Shown here one piece after another: positions 14,725-21,334 of a stretch of 21,334 bases of DNA. A program made the position numbers and the translations under genes. The DNA comes from Planctomycetaceae bacterium UBA4732 (GTDB lineage: Bacteria; Planctomycetota; Planctomycetia; Gemmatales; Gemmataceae): NCBI GenBank assembly GCA_002404095.1, contig DHJA01000128.1, positions 1 to 21,334 on the forward strand, given 5' to 3'. How positions within the stretch are numbered: position 1 is the stretch's first letter; the number at the start of each line of letters is the position of its first letter. The notes beneath the pieces are model-generated. The model saw nothing but the letters and a program-made list of their open reading frames with translations. It was not told the origin of the DNA and made no database searches.

Positions 14725-15132
14725 ATGTCCGAACGCATCCGCCTGCAAGTGCTGGAAATATACAAAGAAGTGGACCGCGAGGTCGCCGCCGCCGGGCCGG
14801 TGTGCGTGGCCAGCGGCCGTTGCTGTCGGTTCAAGGAATACGGCCACGTTCTTTACCTCAGCAGCATGGAGGCCGAAACCCTTCTCGCCGCCGCGCCGCC
14901 GTATGAACAGCCCGTGACGCCCGACTTCTGCCCCTTCCAAAAGGGCAATCTCTGCACCGCCCGCGAGCCGCGTCCGCTAAGCTGCCGCGTCTACTATTGC
15001 GATCCCAATTATCAAGAAAAGAGCGGCGAAATCACCGAGAAATACCTGCGCCGTCTCAAGCAGCTCGCTGACACCGAGGGCGTTCCCTGGCACTACGCCC
15101 CGCTGCACCATTTCTTAAATGGTGAAGGGTAA
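14725..15132 (+). CDS. YkgJ family cysteine-cluster protein, second
   Basis: A 135-aa cysteine-cluster protein (PF03692-like), distinct in sequence from the one at 9340. Conserved cysteines are at 27, 33 and 34 (CVASGRCC, lacking the second Cys of the usual CxxCxxCC), then 69 and 77 (CPFQKGNLC), 87 and 92 (LSCRVYYC). It probably binds a metal. The frame is open four codons upstream from a TTG overlapping the DUF433 stop; I chose the ATG at 14725 (MSERIRL). Eight bases separate it from the DUF433 copy, so it may be read from the same transcript, though no functional link is apparent. Confidence 0.82.
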   Translation: MSERIRLQVLEIYKEVDREVAAAGPVCVASGRCCRFKEYGHVLYLSSMEAETLLAAAPPYEQPVTPDFCPFQKGNLCTAREPRPLSCRVYYCDPNYQEKSGEITEKYLRRLKQLADTEGVPWHYAPLHHFLNGEG

Positions 15133-15182
15133 AGCTGTTTTGCTATAGTATCCCCAGCGGATTTCGCTCTCCGGTGCGTTTC

Positions 15183-15872
15183 ATGGCCGACGTGATCCCT
15201 ATCGACGACGCGGTTCCTCCCACGGTACATGCCGGCGTTGAAGCGCTGCGCGACGTGGCCGCGCTCTTCTGGCAACAGGGCTGGTCGCGCGGCACCAGCA
15301 GTAATTACAGCATCGTTCTCAACCGCGATCCGTTTCGTCTCCTACTTACCGCCAGCGGTAAAGACAAACGCCGCCTCAGAGCCACCGATTTCGTCGTCGT
15401 CGATGAGGCCGGCCGACTCGTAGCCGCCAGCGAGGAACGACCGTCGGCCGAGACCGGGCTGCATCTCGTGCTGGCCAAGCAGCCCGGCGTCGGCTCGGTG
15501 CTGCATACCCACTCGGTCTGGGGTACTCTGCTGTCCGAACTATACGCCCCGGCCGGCGGCTTCCGCATCGAAGGTTACGAAATGCTTAAGGGTCTTACCG
15601 GCGTCCGCACCCACGAACACCGTGAATGGGTGCCGATCTTCCCCAACACGCAGGACATTCCTTCCCTGGCGCGCGATATCGCCAAGCGCCTGATCGACCC
15701 GGTTCATACGATGACCTATGGCTTCCTGATCCGTGGCCACGGCCTCTATACCTGGGGCCGCGACGTGGAGGAGGCGCGGCAGCACGTCGAGATTTTCGAG
15801 TTCCTCTTCGAGGTGGTCGCACGTCGGCTCAGCCTTGAAGCGGCATTTTCCGTTCTTCCTCTTTCGACCTGA
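15183..15872 (+). CDS. mtnB: Methylthioribulose-1-phosphate dehydratase
   Basis: A class II aldolase-fold, zinc-dependent enzyme of the methionine salvage pathway, converting 5-methylthioribulose 1-phosphate to 2,3-diketo-5-methylthiopentyl-1-phosphate. Visible features are RGTSSNYSIVL (36-46), TASGKDKRRL (56-65), PSAETGLH (87-94), the zinc ligands HTH (108-110) and RGHGLYTWG (184-192, third His 186), and EGYEMLKGLTG (130-140) with the likely catalytic Glu 133. The length of 229 aa is normal. The ATG at 15183 is used; the GTG at 15174 is an alternative. A TATAGT box lies at 15144-15149 without a convincing -35. No other salvage gene (mtnA, mtnC, mtnD) is in the window. Confidence 0.88.
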   Translation: MADVIPIDDAVPPTVHAGVEALRDVAALFWQQGWSRGTSSNYSIVLNRDPFRLLLTASGKDKRRLRATDFVVVDEAGRLVAASEERPSAETGLHLVLAKQPGVGSVLHTHSVWGTLLSELYAPAGGFRIEGYEMLKGLTGVRTHEHREWVPIFPNTQDIPSLARDIAKRLIDPVHTMTYGFLIRGHGLYTWGRDVEEARQHVEIFEFLFEVVARRLSLEAAFSVLPLST

Positions 15873-16234
15873 ACTTCGCATTCCCCCCACTTCTTGACTC
15901 CCTTCCCCCGCATTGCGTAGTTCACCCAAATAGCCAAGTCAAGTAAAACTTGCCTCTGGACCGTTTGCGACGCTTGGGCGGGCCTACCAAACAAGGAAAA
16001 ACGAGCCGGCGCGCTGTTTTCGGGAAAGCTGCTAAAGGAGGGGAATGCGGTCGGCCGATGAAATGGGTACGAATCAGCGAACCGATCATCCGGGAGGAAT
16101 GGGCGGGACGCTGGTTGCGGAGCGAAACTGGATCAGGAAAGGCGCAGGTTGTCGTACGAGCCGGGGCGGAACGCCTATACGCCTCGGAACGTCGGCCTTT
16201 CGCCGAAGTCATTCTCCAACGGAGGTTTTCACTC
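15873..16234 (+). other. Gap before the Cys-rich protein gene; no supported gene
   Basis: This 362-base stretch is open in the frame of the following gene from 15950, but that part is Arg-rich, lacks a ribosome site at its first ATG, and would put 95 residues before a clear signal peptide. A strong AAGGAGGGG at about 16036-16044 precedes an ATG (16045) in another frame. That frame runs 99 codons, reads as a low-complexity shadow in its second half, and overlaps the real gene. It could be a short leader. No clear promoter is seen. Confidence 0.4.
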
Positions 16235-17278
16235 GTGAATGCTGCGTTTCTGCTAGTCACTTCGGCGTGGCTTGCGGGCGGCGACGCCGCCGCAGCTGCG
16301 CCGGCGGCAACGGCCGCCCCGATTGTTTCCAGCGCCTCGTGTAGTAGCTGCGGCGGAAGCAGCAGCTGCGGCGGGTGCAACAGCTGCGACTCCGGTTGCG
16401 GCTGCGAAAAAGAAGGCTTCTTCGCACGTCTGCGCGCCAAGTTCGCTCGCGGCGGCGATTGCGGTTGCGAGCAGGCGTCGAACTGCGGATGCGCCGCGGC
16501 CGCCCCGTCTTGCGGCTGCGAAAGCGAAGGCTTCTGGTCTCGCATGAAGGGGCACTTCCACCGTTCTTCTGAGTGCGGTTGCGGCTGCGCCGCCCCGGTT
16601 CAGACGAGCTGTGGCTGCGCCTCGACCTCGGCTTGCGGCTGCGAAAGCGGCCCGTCGCTGTGGGAACGCCTCAAAGGCCGCTTCCATCACTCGGAATGCG
16701 GCTGCGAGAGCGGCTGCAACACCGGCTGCAACAGCGGCTGCAACAGCGGTTGCTCGTCTTGCGGCGGCGCGAACGGCGCGGTCGGCGCCTATAGCGCTCC
16801 GGTGAACGCCTCCCCGATGCCGGCGGCCGGTGAGCATGTGAAGCCGCCGAAAGATCTGGACCCAGGTAAGAAGCTGCCGGAAGGCGGCAAAGAGAAGGAA
16901 GTCCGCGCCCCCGCCGCCTTCGATGTGGCCCCCGTCTCGACGACCACCATCGAAAAGGAGTCCAAAAGCCCTTTTGATTTGGACCGTCGGCATGAGAATC
17001 GCGTAGAGCGCGCCGCGGATTACAGCCGCCTGACTGGGCAGCTGTTCTTCGTGCATGCCGACGGTGGTCTTTGGGTACTTCGGTACGCCTCACTCTCCAA
17101 TGAAGATGCTAACGGTGGCGGGGTTGTGCTGGCCCGAGATCGCCAAATGGACAGCTATCGCGAGGGCGACCTCGTGACCGTCCATGGGGAGGTTCTCAAC
17201 CAAAAAGGTTCGAGATTCCTCGGCGCCCCTCTTTATCAGGCGTCGTCCATCGAACTTGTCGAACGAACTCAGCCGTAG
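16235..17278 (+). CDS. Secreted cysteine/glycine-rich protein with three basic-helix modules
   Basis: The function is not recognised. A signal peptide (about residues 1-21, ending in an Ala run) is followed by about 150 residues with 27 cysteines, mostly as CGC or SGC. Three similar modules each combine a CGCE-type knot with a short basic aromatic helix: GFFARLRAKFAR, GFWSRMKGHFHR and SLWERLKGRFHH. Tandem NSGC repeats close the region. A charged, Pro/Lys-rich linker follows. The last 80 residues form a compact beta-rich domain (LTGQLFFVHADGGLWVLRY, GDLVTVHGEVLNQKG) reminiscent of a small OB-like fold. I chose the GTG at 16235, with GGAGG nine bases upstream and directly before the signal peptide. 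Metal binding or disulfide cross-linking of a cell-envelope protein is plausible. It ends at a strong terminator. Confidence 0.75.
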   Translation: MNAAFLLVTSAWLAGGDAAAAAPAATAAPIVSSASCSSCGGSSSCGGCNSCDSGCGCEKEGFFARLRAKFARGGDCGCEQASNCGCAAAAPSCGCESEGFWSRMKGHFHRSSECGCGCAAPVQTSCGCASTSACGCESGPSLWERLKGRFHHSECGCESGCNTGCNSGCNSGCSSCGGANGAVGAYSAPVNASPMPAAGEHVKPPKDLDPGKKLPEGGKEKEVRAPAAFDVAPVSTTTIEKESKSPFDLDRRHENRVERAADYSRLTGQLFFVHADGGLWVLRYASLSNEDANGGGVVLARDRQMDSYREGDLVTVHGEVLNQKGSRFLGAPLYQASSIELVERTQP

Positions 17279-17317
17279 GGCCGCCGTCTCGCTCGACTTG
17301 ACTGACCAACCCCTCGA

Positions 17318-17353
17318 CCCTGCAGCGCTTGCCCAGCGTTGCGGGGTTTTTTT
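17318..17353 (+). terminator. Rho-independent terminator after the Cys-rich protein gene
   Basis: A 12-bp stem (17318-17329 with 17335-17346, all pairs allowed if two G-U/T pairs are counted) closes a five-base loop. It is followed by seven T at 17347-17353. It lies 40 bases after the stop. Confidence 0.85.
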
Positions 17354-17366
17354 GATCTACCTATAA

Positions 17367-17423
17367 GTCCTATAAGTCCCATAAGTCCTATAGGTCCCAT
17401 AGGACTTATGGGACTTATAGGAC
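17367..17423. repeat. Large perfect palindrome built of 9-bp units
   Basis: Arms 17367-17391 and 17399-17423 are exact reverse complements (25 bp) around a seven-base loop. Each arm is itself a tandem of 9-mers of the ATAAGTCCT/ATAAGTCCC type. It sits between the terminator of the Cys-rich gene and the end of the DUF11 gene, which are convergent. There is no T-run, so it is not a typical terminator. A related half-copy is at 21-39. Confidence 0.9.
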
Positions 17424-17441
17424 AACCGGAAACACTGCTGA

Positions 17442-19247
17442 CTACTTCCCACCCTCCGGCGCGTCGGAGTAGATTCGCGTCGATTCCGATTTCTCGACCG
17501 CCTGGACCAAGTTGGTGCTGGTCACAAGGATCTTGAAGTATACGACGCCCTGCTCGCGGGCCTTCACATTGATCCGAAGGATGGCGTCTGCGTGCGGCGC
17601 CAGCTTCTCGATGGGATCGAATACGATAGTCTTGCCCTCCGCGTGGGCGTGTACCGGACCCTGCGCGTCCTTAAAGTCCTCTTTTTCTGGCACGATCGCT
17701 ACGAGCTTGATGTCCGTTTCCGTTTTCGAGCCGGTGTTCGTGATGCGGACTTCGTAGGCCGTGTCGCCGCCGACTTCGACCGGGTCCTCGGTATCGACCA
17801 TCTCCACCATTAGGGCCGAGATGCCTTCGACTCGCGTCACTTTATCGACTTCGGCCTTAAGACCACGGGCGCCTGCCACGGTCGCGTGATGCTTTTGCTC
17901 GCCGGCGGTGACGGCTTGCACCTCTAGCTTCACCTCGCGCGTCTGGCCAGCGGCGACCTCGCCCAGGAACCACGACACCGTGCGCGTAGAGGAATCGTGA
18001 CGACCGCCGTCGCTGGCGGCCAACACTTTGAAACCGATCGGAACTACATCGCTAACCGTCACGTTCGACGCCTCGGCGTCTCCCGGATTGGCGACCTTGA
18101 AGGTGTAGATCGCTTTTCGATCCAGGTATCGCAAACCGGGGCCTTCCACCACGAGATCGAGCCGCGGCATGACGATGTCCACGTTAGCCGTGTCTTTGCC
18201 GGTCAGACCGCCCTCGGCCTCGGCGATCACTTCGCAGTGCTGCATTCCGCCCGTCTTGGCGCCGCAGATGAGTGTGACGCTGCGCGTGTCGCCAGCGGCC
18301 AAATCGCCGATCTCGAAGTCAACGCGCGGGGCGCGGGCGTGTTCCAGCCCTTCCGAAAGGGTGGCGTGAATCTTCACTTTTTCGGCGGAGCCGTCGCCTG
18401 GATTGGCTACAGTCAAGGTGAAAGCAGCGATTTCGCCGATCATCACCTTTTCCGCGACCGCCGCCTTGATCGTCAACTTCGGCTCGCGCACTTTGAAGCT
18501 CGTAACTGTTGAGCCGGTGAACGTGACCCAGGCTTGCGGGGCCACATCGCCCTTCGCCTGGGCCAGCATCTTCATCTGCAAATTCTTTTCCTGGCCAGGC
18601 ATCAGCGTCGCTAGGTCCCAGGCGAGGGTGCCATTCTCCTCGGTCGCCTTAGGCTCTGAGGAGGCGACGGTGCAACCGGCGGGGACTTTGACCTGCACCA
18701 GCACTTTTTGCACGGGGATCTTACAGGTATTGCGGACGACAAGCGTGAAGTCGGCGGCTTGGCCCACCTTGACGACCGGCGGCCCCACCCACTCCATGCT
18801 CACGGCCGGCTCTTGTCGTCCCGTGGGATTGCTAGAGGACGTAGTGACCTGCGGCTTGTCGTCGCTAGATGGGGCGCGCGGCGGAAAATCGGCGCCGGGC
18901 GGGATGCTCGCTGGATCGGGAAGGACTGCGGGTTTCAGCCCGCCCGAGGTCGTAGGATCGGCAGCGGCCGTTGGAATCAGAAGGCCGGAAGCGGGCGCCG
19001 GAGGCGCGGGCTTAACCGTGCCGAACTGATCCGTCCCGGCAACGGGTAGCGCAGGCCCAACCGGGGCCGGAGGAGATAAGGGAGCGATCGGTTCCACAGC
19101 CGGACTAGGCAAAGGCGGTTTCGCAGCCGACGGCGCGGGAGCTTCCGGAGCTTTATCCAAAGAAGGCTGCGCCCACGCCAGGGCCGCCCAACTCACCAGG
19201 GTCGCGCAGAGCATGGCGACGCCGGCGATCAGAAGAACTCGCCTCAT
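17442..19247 (-). CDS. Secreted DUF11-repeat protein, 601 aa
   Basis: An exported cell-envelope protein. The signal peptide (1-26, cleavage likely after ALAWA) is followed by a Pro/Ala-rich linker to about residue 145. Four immunoglobulin-like modules of the DUF11/conserved-repeat type follow, each starting with a 'G..A.FTL.V.N.G' strand: GQAADFTLVVRNT, GEIAAFTLTVANPGDGSAEKV, RKAIYTFKVANPGDAEASNV and GDTAYEVRITNTGSKTETDI. Each closes with a strand after 'L..G....'. Such modules serve as spacers or adhesion domains; no catalytic domain is present and the C-terminus lacks an obvious anchor. AGGAGA lies eight bases before the ATG. Proteins of this kind are common in planctomycetes. Function beyond structure is unknown. 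Confidence 0.85.
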   Translation of the reverse strand: MRRVLLIAGVAMLCATLVSWAALAWAQPSLDKAPEAPAPSAAKPPLPSPAVEPIAPLSPPAPVGPALPVAGTDQFGTVKPAPPAPASGLLIPTAAADPTTSGGLKPAVLPDPASIPPGADFPPRAPSSDDKPQVTTSSSNPTGRQEPAVSMEWVGPPVVKVGQAADFTLVVRNTCKIPVQKVLVQVKVPAGCTVASSEPKATEENGTLAWDLATLMPGQEKNLQMKMLAQAKGDVAPQAWVTFTGSTVTSFKVREPKLTIKAAVAEKVMIGEIAAFTLTVANPGDGSAEKVKIHATLSEGLEHARAPRVDFEIGDLAAGDTRSVTLICGAKTGGMQHCEVIAEAEGGLTGKDTANVDIVMPRLDLVVEGPGLRYLDRKAIYTFKVANPGDAEASNVTVSDVVPIGFKVLAASDGGRHDSSTRTVSWFLGEVAAGQTREVKLEVQAVTAGEQKHHATVAGARGLKAEVDKVTRVEGISALMVEMVDTEDPVEVGGDTAYEVRITNTGSKTETDIKLVAIVPEKEDFKDAQGPVHAHAEGKTIVFDPIEKLAPHADAILRINVKAREQGVVYFKILVTSTNLVQAVEKSESTRIYSDAPEGGK

Positions 19248-19386
19248 CCTTCAATCTCCTGTTCAGGACTGGAATAATTCGCGGTTCCGCGACGTCGCCC
19301 GGCTTTCCGTAGAAGGGCGCCAACTCGGGCGCAAGGACCCGAGGAAGCGGCACTATAACGGGAGTCGGCGTCCCGTCAAGCCCGCA

Positions 19387-19493
19387 CCGCCGCGAACGGC
19401 GGGTCTACAGGCCGAAGCCCGGTAAACCGGGCTGCGAGGCAATTCCAGCCCCATTCACGGGGCTTTGGCCTGTAGACCCGCCGTTCACGGCGG
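19387..19493. repeat. Composite palindromic element 1 (cloverleaf-like)
   Basis: Two 27-bp arms (19387-19413 and 19467-19493) are reverse complements with one mismatch. Between them are two more perfect hairpins: a 7-bp stem with TAAA loop at 19415-19432, and a 6-bp stem at about 19446-19463. The outer ends of both arms also self-pair as 6-bp GC hairpins (CCGCCG/CGGCGG). The whole resembles a REP/BIME or MITE-like element in the gap upstream of the DUF11 gene. Confidence 0.85.
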
Positions 19494-19513
19494 GGCGGTC
19501 GTGCCGGACGCGC

Positions 19514-19619
19514 CCAAAATCAAGAGGCAGACCGCCCTCTCGATTTTGGCGTAGGGGCGGGGTTTCCTTGACATCGCAGGGCGGGGAAACCCCGCCCCTA
19601 CGACCCAAAATCGAGAGGG
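19514..19619. repeat. Composite palindromic element 2
   Basis: A 15-base word, CCAAAATCGAGAGGG, occurs three times: degenerate (13/15) at 19514-19528, inverted at 19535-19549 and direct at 19605-19619. Inside the last two, an 18-bp inverted pair (19550-19567 with 19585-19602) surrounds a 17-base centre. Together the second and third copies form a palindrome of about 34 bp per arm with one small bulge. It directly follows element 1. The rest of the 19248-19718 gap shows no gene. Confidence 0.85.
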
Positions 19620-19718
19620 ACAGCCTAATACTCCGCGATTTGTGTCGGGCAATCGGCGTTCTGGGAGGATGGAGTGGATGGAGACTGGCGCCAATAGGCG
19701 AGGCGCCGGCACGAACAC

Positions 19719-19755
19719 AAAAAAAGGCTCCGAGACCACGCGTGGTCTCGGAGCC
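19719..19755 (-). terminator. Rho-independent terminator for the octapeptide-repeat gene
   Basis: Bases 19726-19755 are a perfect 30-bp palindrome (15-bp arms, no unpaired centre). On the minus strand it is followed by seven T (19725-19719). It lies 38 bases past the stop of the gene at 19794, in the right orientation. Confidence 0.88.
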
Positions 19756-19793
19756 TGGCGTCGAAAACGACGCTTATCGTTGCCGCACTTCAA

Positions 19794-21334
19794 TCAACGC
19801 ACCGCGTAGTCGAAGATCTGGATGCCCTGATCTTGATACATGTGGTTGCCATTCTCGTCTTGCTCGGGGACGAGCCAGAGTTCCTGGTTCTTGAAGGTGT
19901 TCCACTCGTCGCCGTTTTCGGACTTGACCCAGATGTGCGCGGAAGCGGCGTTGATACGCCAGCCGTTGTCATCCAGGTCGGTAACTTCCCCGGGTTCCAG
20001 CCGGAACTGCAAGGCGTCGTCGCCGTCCCCGGACCAAACCCAGTCGCCCTGATCGTTTAGCGCCTGGTACTGCACGAAGATCGTCACCGGTTTGTCCGTG
20101 TCGTTGGCGACGCGCAAGTAACGAGTTTGCTGCAAGACGTCGGCGGCTTGTGCGAGACCGCTGGCCGCCAATTCCAAGGCGTCGGCGTTCTGGTCGCCGC
20201 CGATGTCCGCGAAACCGGGGTATTCGCAGGGTAATACCGCGCATTCGATTCCAGGTCCGTCCGGAATGCCGTCCGGCCCGAAGCCGGCCGAAGAGTCCGA
20301 GGGAATCCATACCACTGACGTGCCGGCAGGGAAAGAATTGCCGCCGCCGAGAATGAAATCTTCGCCCTGGCCGCCGCCGGGAATAAACCCACCAAACAGA
20401 GTGCCGGCGTTAATGATGGTGGCGCCGATCCCAGGGGGCAAACCGCCGATAAAGGGTGGGTTGAAACCCGTGGTCATTTGGTTAGCGGCGATCTCCAGAT
20501 TGCCTTGGGCGACTGCGACCGCGAGAGGCGACCCCGGCGGAGCTTGGCCTCCGATGCCGTTAAAAACGTCCCGCTCTTGGGAGTTCAAGGTCTTGCCTTG
20601 AAGGAACTTGTTGATCACCTGTGCCTGTTCTTGCGAGGTTGTAGGTTTCACCGCGAACTTTTGCAATGCGGCAATGCCCTGGCCGTCTATCAAGGCCGCA
20701 CCGCTCGCGGGACTTTTGCGAAGCTCATTATGGATGGCGGCGGCCTGCTTGGGATCCGTCACGTTGGCCTGTGCGGCTTTCAGGGCATCAACACCCGAAT
20801 TGCCCAACGGCTTGTTTTTGGTCCTCCCCACGGCGGGATAGGTCTTGGCGACTTGCCCAAGGGCGTCGGTTTTCCCTTTCACGTCCACCGGTGTGCCTTT
20901 CGGCTTGGCGCCCTTTTGCGGGCCCGAAGGCGTCGTAGTCTTCCCATTCCGCGCCGGTTTCACAACGGCCGTATGCGTCGCTTTCTCATTGGCCGCCTTC
21001 GCCGCGTTAACCTTATCTTTTTTGTCTTTAGGAGCCTTATCGAAAATCGCCTGGGTCGCTGCCGACGGCTGGGGAGGCGCCGGTGGCTTAGTACCAGTAG
21101 GCTTGGCATGCACCTTCGTCCCTATGTCGTTAGGCTTCGTTCCGTTGCCGTTGGGCTTCGCCCCGATGCCGAGCGGATTGCTGGGCTTGTTGCCAAGCGG
21201 GTTGCTGGGCTTGTCGCCGAGCGGATTGCTAGGCTTGTTGCCGAGCGTGTTGCTGGGCTTGTTGCCGAGCGGGTTGCTGGGCTTGTTGCCGAGCGGGTTG
21301 CTGGGCTTGTCGCCGAGCGGATTGCTGGGCTTGT
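19794..21334 (-). CDS. Octapeptide-repeat protein, C-terminal part (runs off the window)
   Basis: The frame stays open to the right edge, so the N-terminus is missing; the GTG at 21113 is not needed as a start. The first visible residues are seven copies of (N/D)KPSNPLG, then related KPNGNGTKP units and a Lys/Ala/Pro-rich, basic region to about 220 residues into the visible part. A Gly/Pro-rich middle follows (GFNPPFIGGLPPGIGATIIN, FGGFIPGGGQGEDFILGGGN). The last 115 residues form a beta-sandwich-like domain with many aromatics (RYLRVANDTDKPVTIFVQY, GWRINAASAHIWVKSENG, ELWLVPEQDENGNHMY). From memory, similar C-terminal domains occur in planctomycete secreted proteins. An exported or surface protein is likely. 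It ends at a very strong terminator. Confidence 0.75.
   Translation of the reverse strand, partial: KPSNPLGDKPSNPLGNKPSNPLGNKPSNTLGNKPSNPLGDKPSNPLGNKPSNPLGIGAKPNGNGTKPNDIGTKVHAKPTGTKPPAPPQPSAATQAIFDKAPKDKKDKVNAAKAANEKATHTAVVKPARNGKTTTPSGPQKGAKPKGTPVDVKGKTDALGQVAKTYPAVGRTKNKPLGNSGVDALKAAQANVTDPKQAAAIHNELRKSPASGAALIDGQGIAALQKFAVKPTTSQEQAQVINKFLQGKTLNSQERDVFNGIGGQAPPGSPLAVAVAQGNLEIAANQMTTGFNPPFIGGLPPGIGATIINAGTLFGGFIPGGGQGEDFILGGGNSFPAGTSVVWIPSDSSAGFGPDGIPDGPGIECAVLPCEYPGFADIGGDQNADALELAASGLAQAADVLQQTRYLRVANDTDKPVTIFVQYQALNDQGDWVWSGDGDDALQFRLEPGEVTDLDDNGWRINAASAHIWVKSENGDEWNTFKNQELWLVPEQDENGNHMYQDQGIQIFDYAVR
21171..21334 (-). repeat. 24-bp coding tandem repeat, seven units to the window edge
   Basis: Seven in-frame units of 24 bases, the last cut by the window end, encode the octapeptide (N/D)KPSNPLG. 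Units differ by only a few bases (for example AAT/AAC, GAC/AAC, one CCG to ACG change), so the array is recent or kept uniform. The true copy number is unknown because it continues beyond the edge. Confidence 0.92.

Noticed and set aside
15950..16234. N-terminal extension of the Cys-rich protein from the first ATG
   Set aside because: No ribosome site at 15950, Arg-rich composition, and it would place a clear signal peptide 95 residues inside the protein. The GTG at 16235 has GGAGG at nine bases.
16253..17056. 267-aa minus-strand frame, Ala/Arg-rich
   Set aside because: Antisense of the Cys-rich gene: repeated GCA/GCC/CGC codons are the complement of TGC/GGC Cys-Gly codons.
17363..17423. CRISPR-like array
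   Set aside because: The short 9-bp units are contiguous with no spacers, and the structure is one palindrome.
19568..19894. 108-aa plus-strand frame across the palindromic region
   Set aside because: It runs through the palindrome, the minus-strand terminator and the end of the octapeptide-repeat gene, with no family-like sequence.

Overview
The window most likely comes from a planctomycete chromosome. The main evidence is an adjacent pair of genes: a large secreted cytochrome-like protein of the DUF1587/1595/1592/1588/1585 type, and a twin-arginine-exported DUF1552 protein. A XylR-type LacI/AraC hybrid regulator fragment, a DUF11-repeat secreted protein, a Cys/Gly-rich secreted protein and many small paired toxin/antitoxin-like genes agree with this. 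The sequence is GC-rich, with a locally more AT-rich patch around 5.3-5.8 kb. I saw no rRNA, tRNA, CRISPR array or transposase.

Layout. 1-4.7 kb: a NatA-like ABC ATPase (minus) diverges from a two-domain acyltransferase/acyl-ACP synthetase of the Aas type (plus). Three small minus-strand genes of unknown function follow. 4.7-6.4 kb: a compact minus-strand cassette of a 198-aa unknown protein, a 44-aa small ORF, and a 301-aa protein with a PD-(D/E)xK nuclease signature behind an EVE/PUA-like region; it is a candidate restriction/defence module. 6.6-9.3 kb: a small antitoxin-like gene, an RlmL-type rRNA methyltransferase lacking its N-terminus, and, head-to-head with it, a XylR regulator also lacking its N-terminus. 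The two are joined at a sharp breakpoint near 7.6 kb. The XylR fragment runs into a foreign C-terminus that overlaps an XRE-type HTH gene and a DUF6941-like gene.

9.3-15.9 kb: a YkgJ cysteine-cluster protein, the DUF1592-type/DUF1552 pair, a DUF4258/DUF2283 pair, two near-identical DUF433 antitoxin-like genes flanking a frameshifted DUF5615 toxin-like gene, a second YkgJ protein, and MtnB of methionine salvage. 15.9-21.3 kb: a secreted 27-cysteine protein ending at a strong terminator, a long 9-bp-unit palindrome, a four-module DUF11 surface protein, two composite palindromic elements, a terminator made of a perfect 30-bp palindrome, and the C-terminal part of a protein with octapeptide repeats that runs off the right edge.

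The observations most worth follow-up are the 4.7-6.4 kb cassette, the double-truncation junction at about 7.6 kb, the G-run frameshift between the duplicated antitoxin genes, and the palindromic elements, one of which has a second copy at the left end of the window. All functions are read from motifs by eye and no database search was possible.
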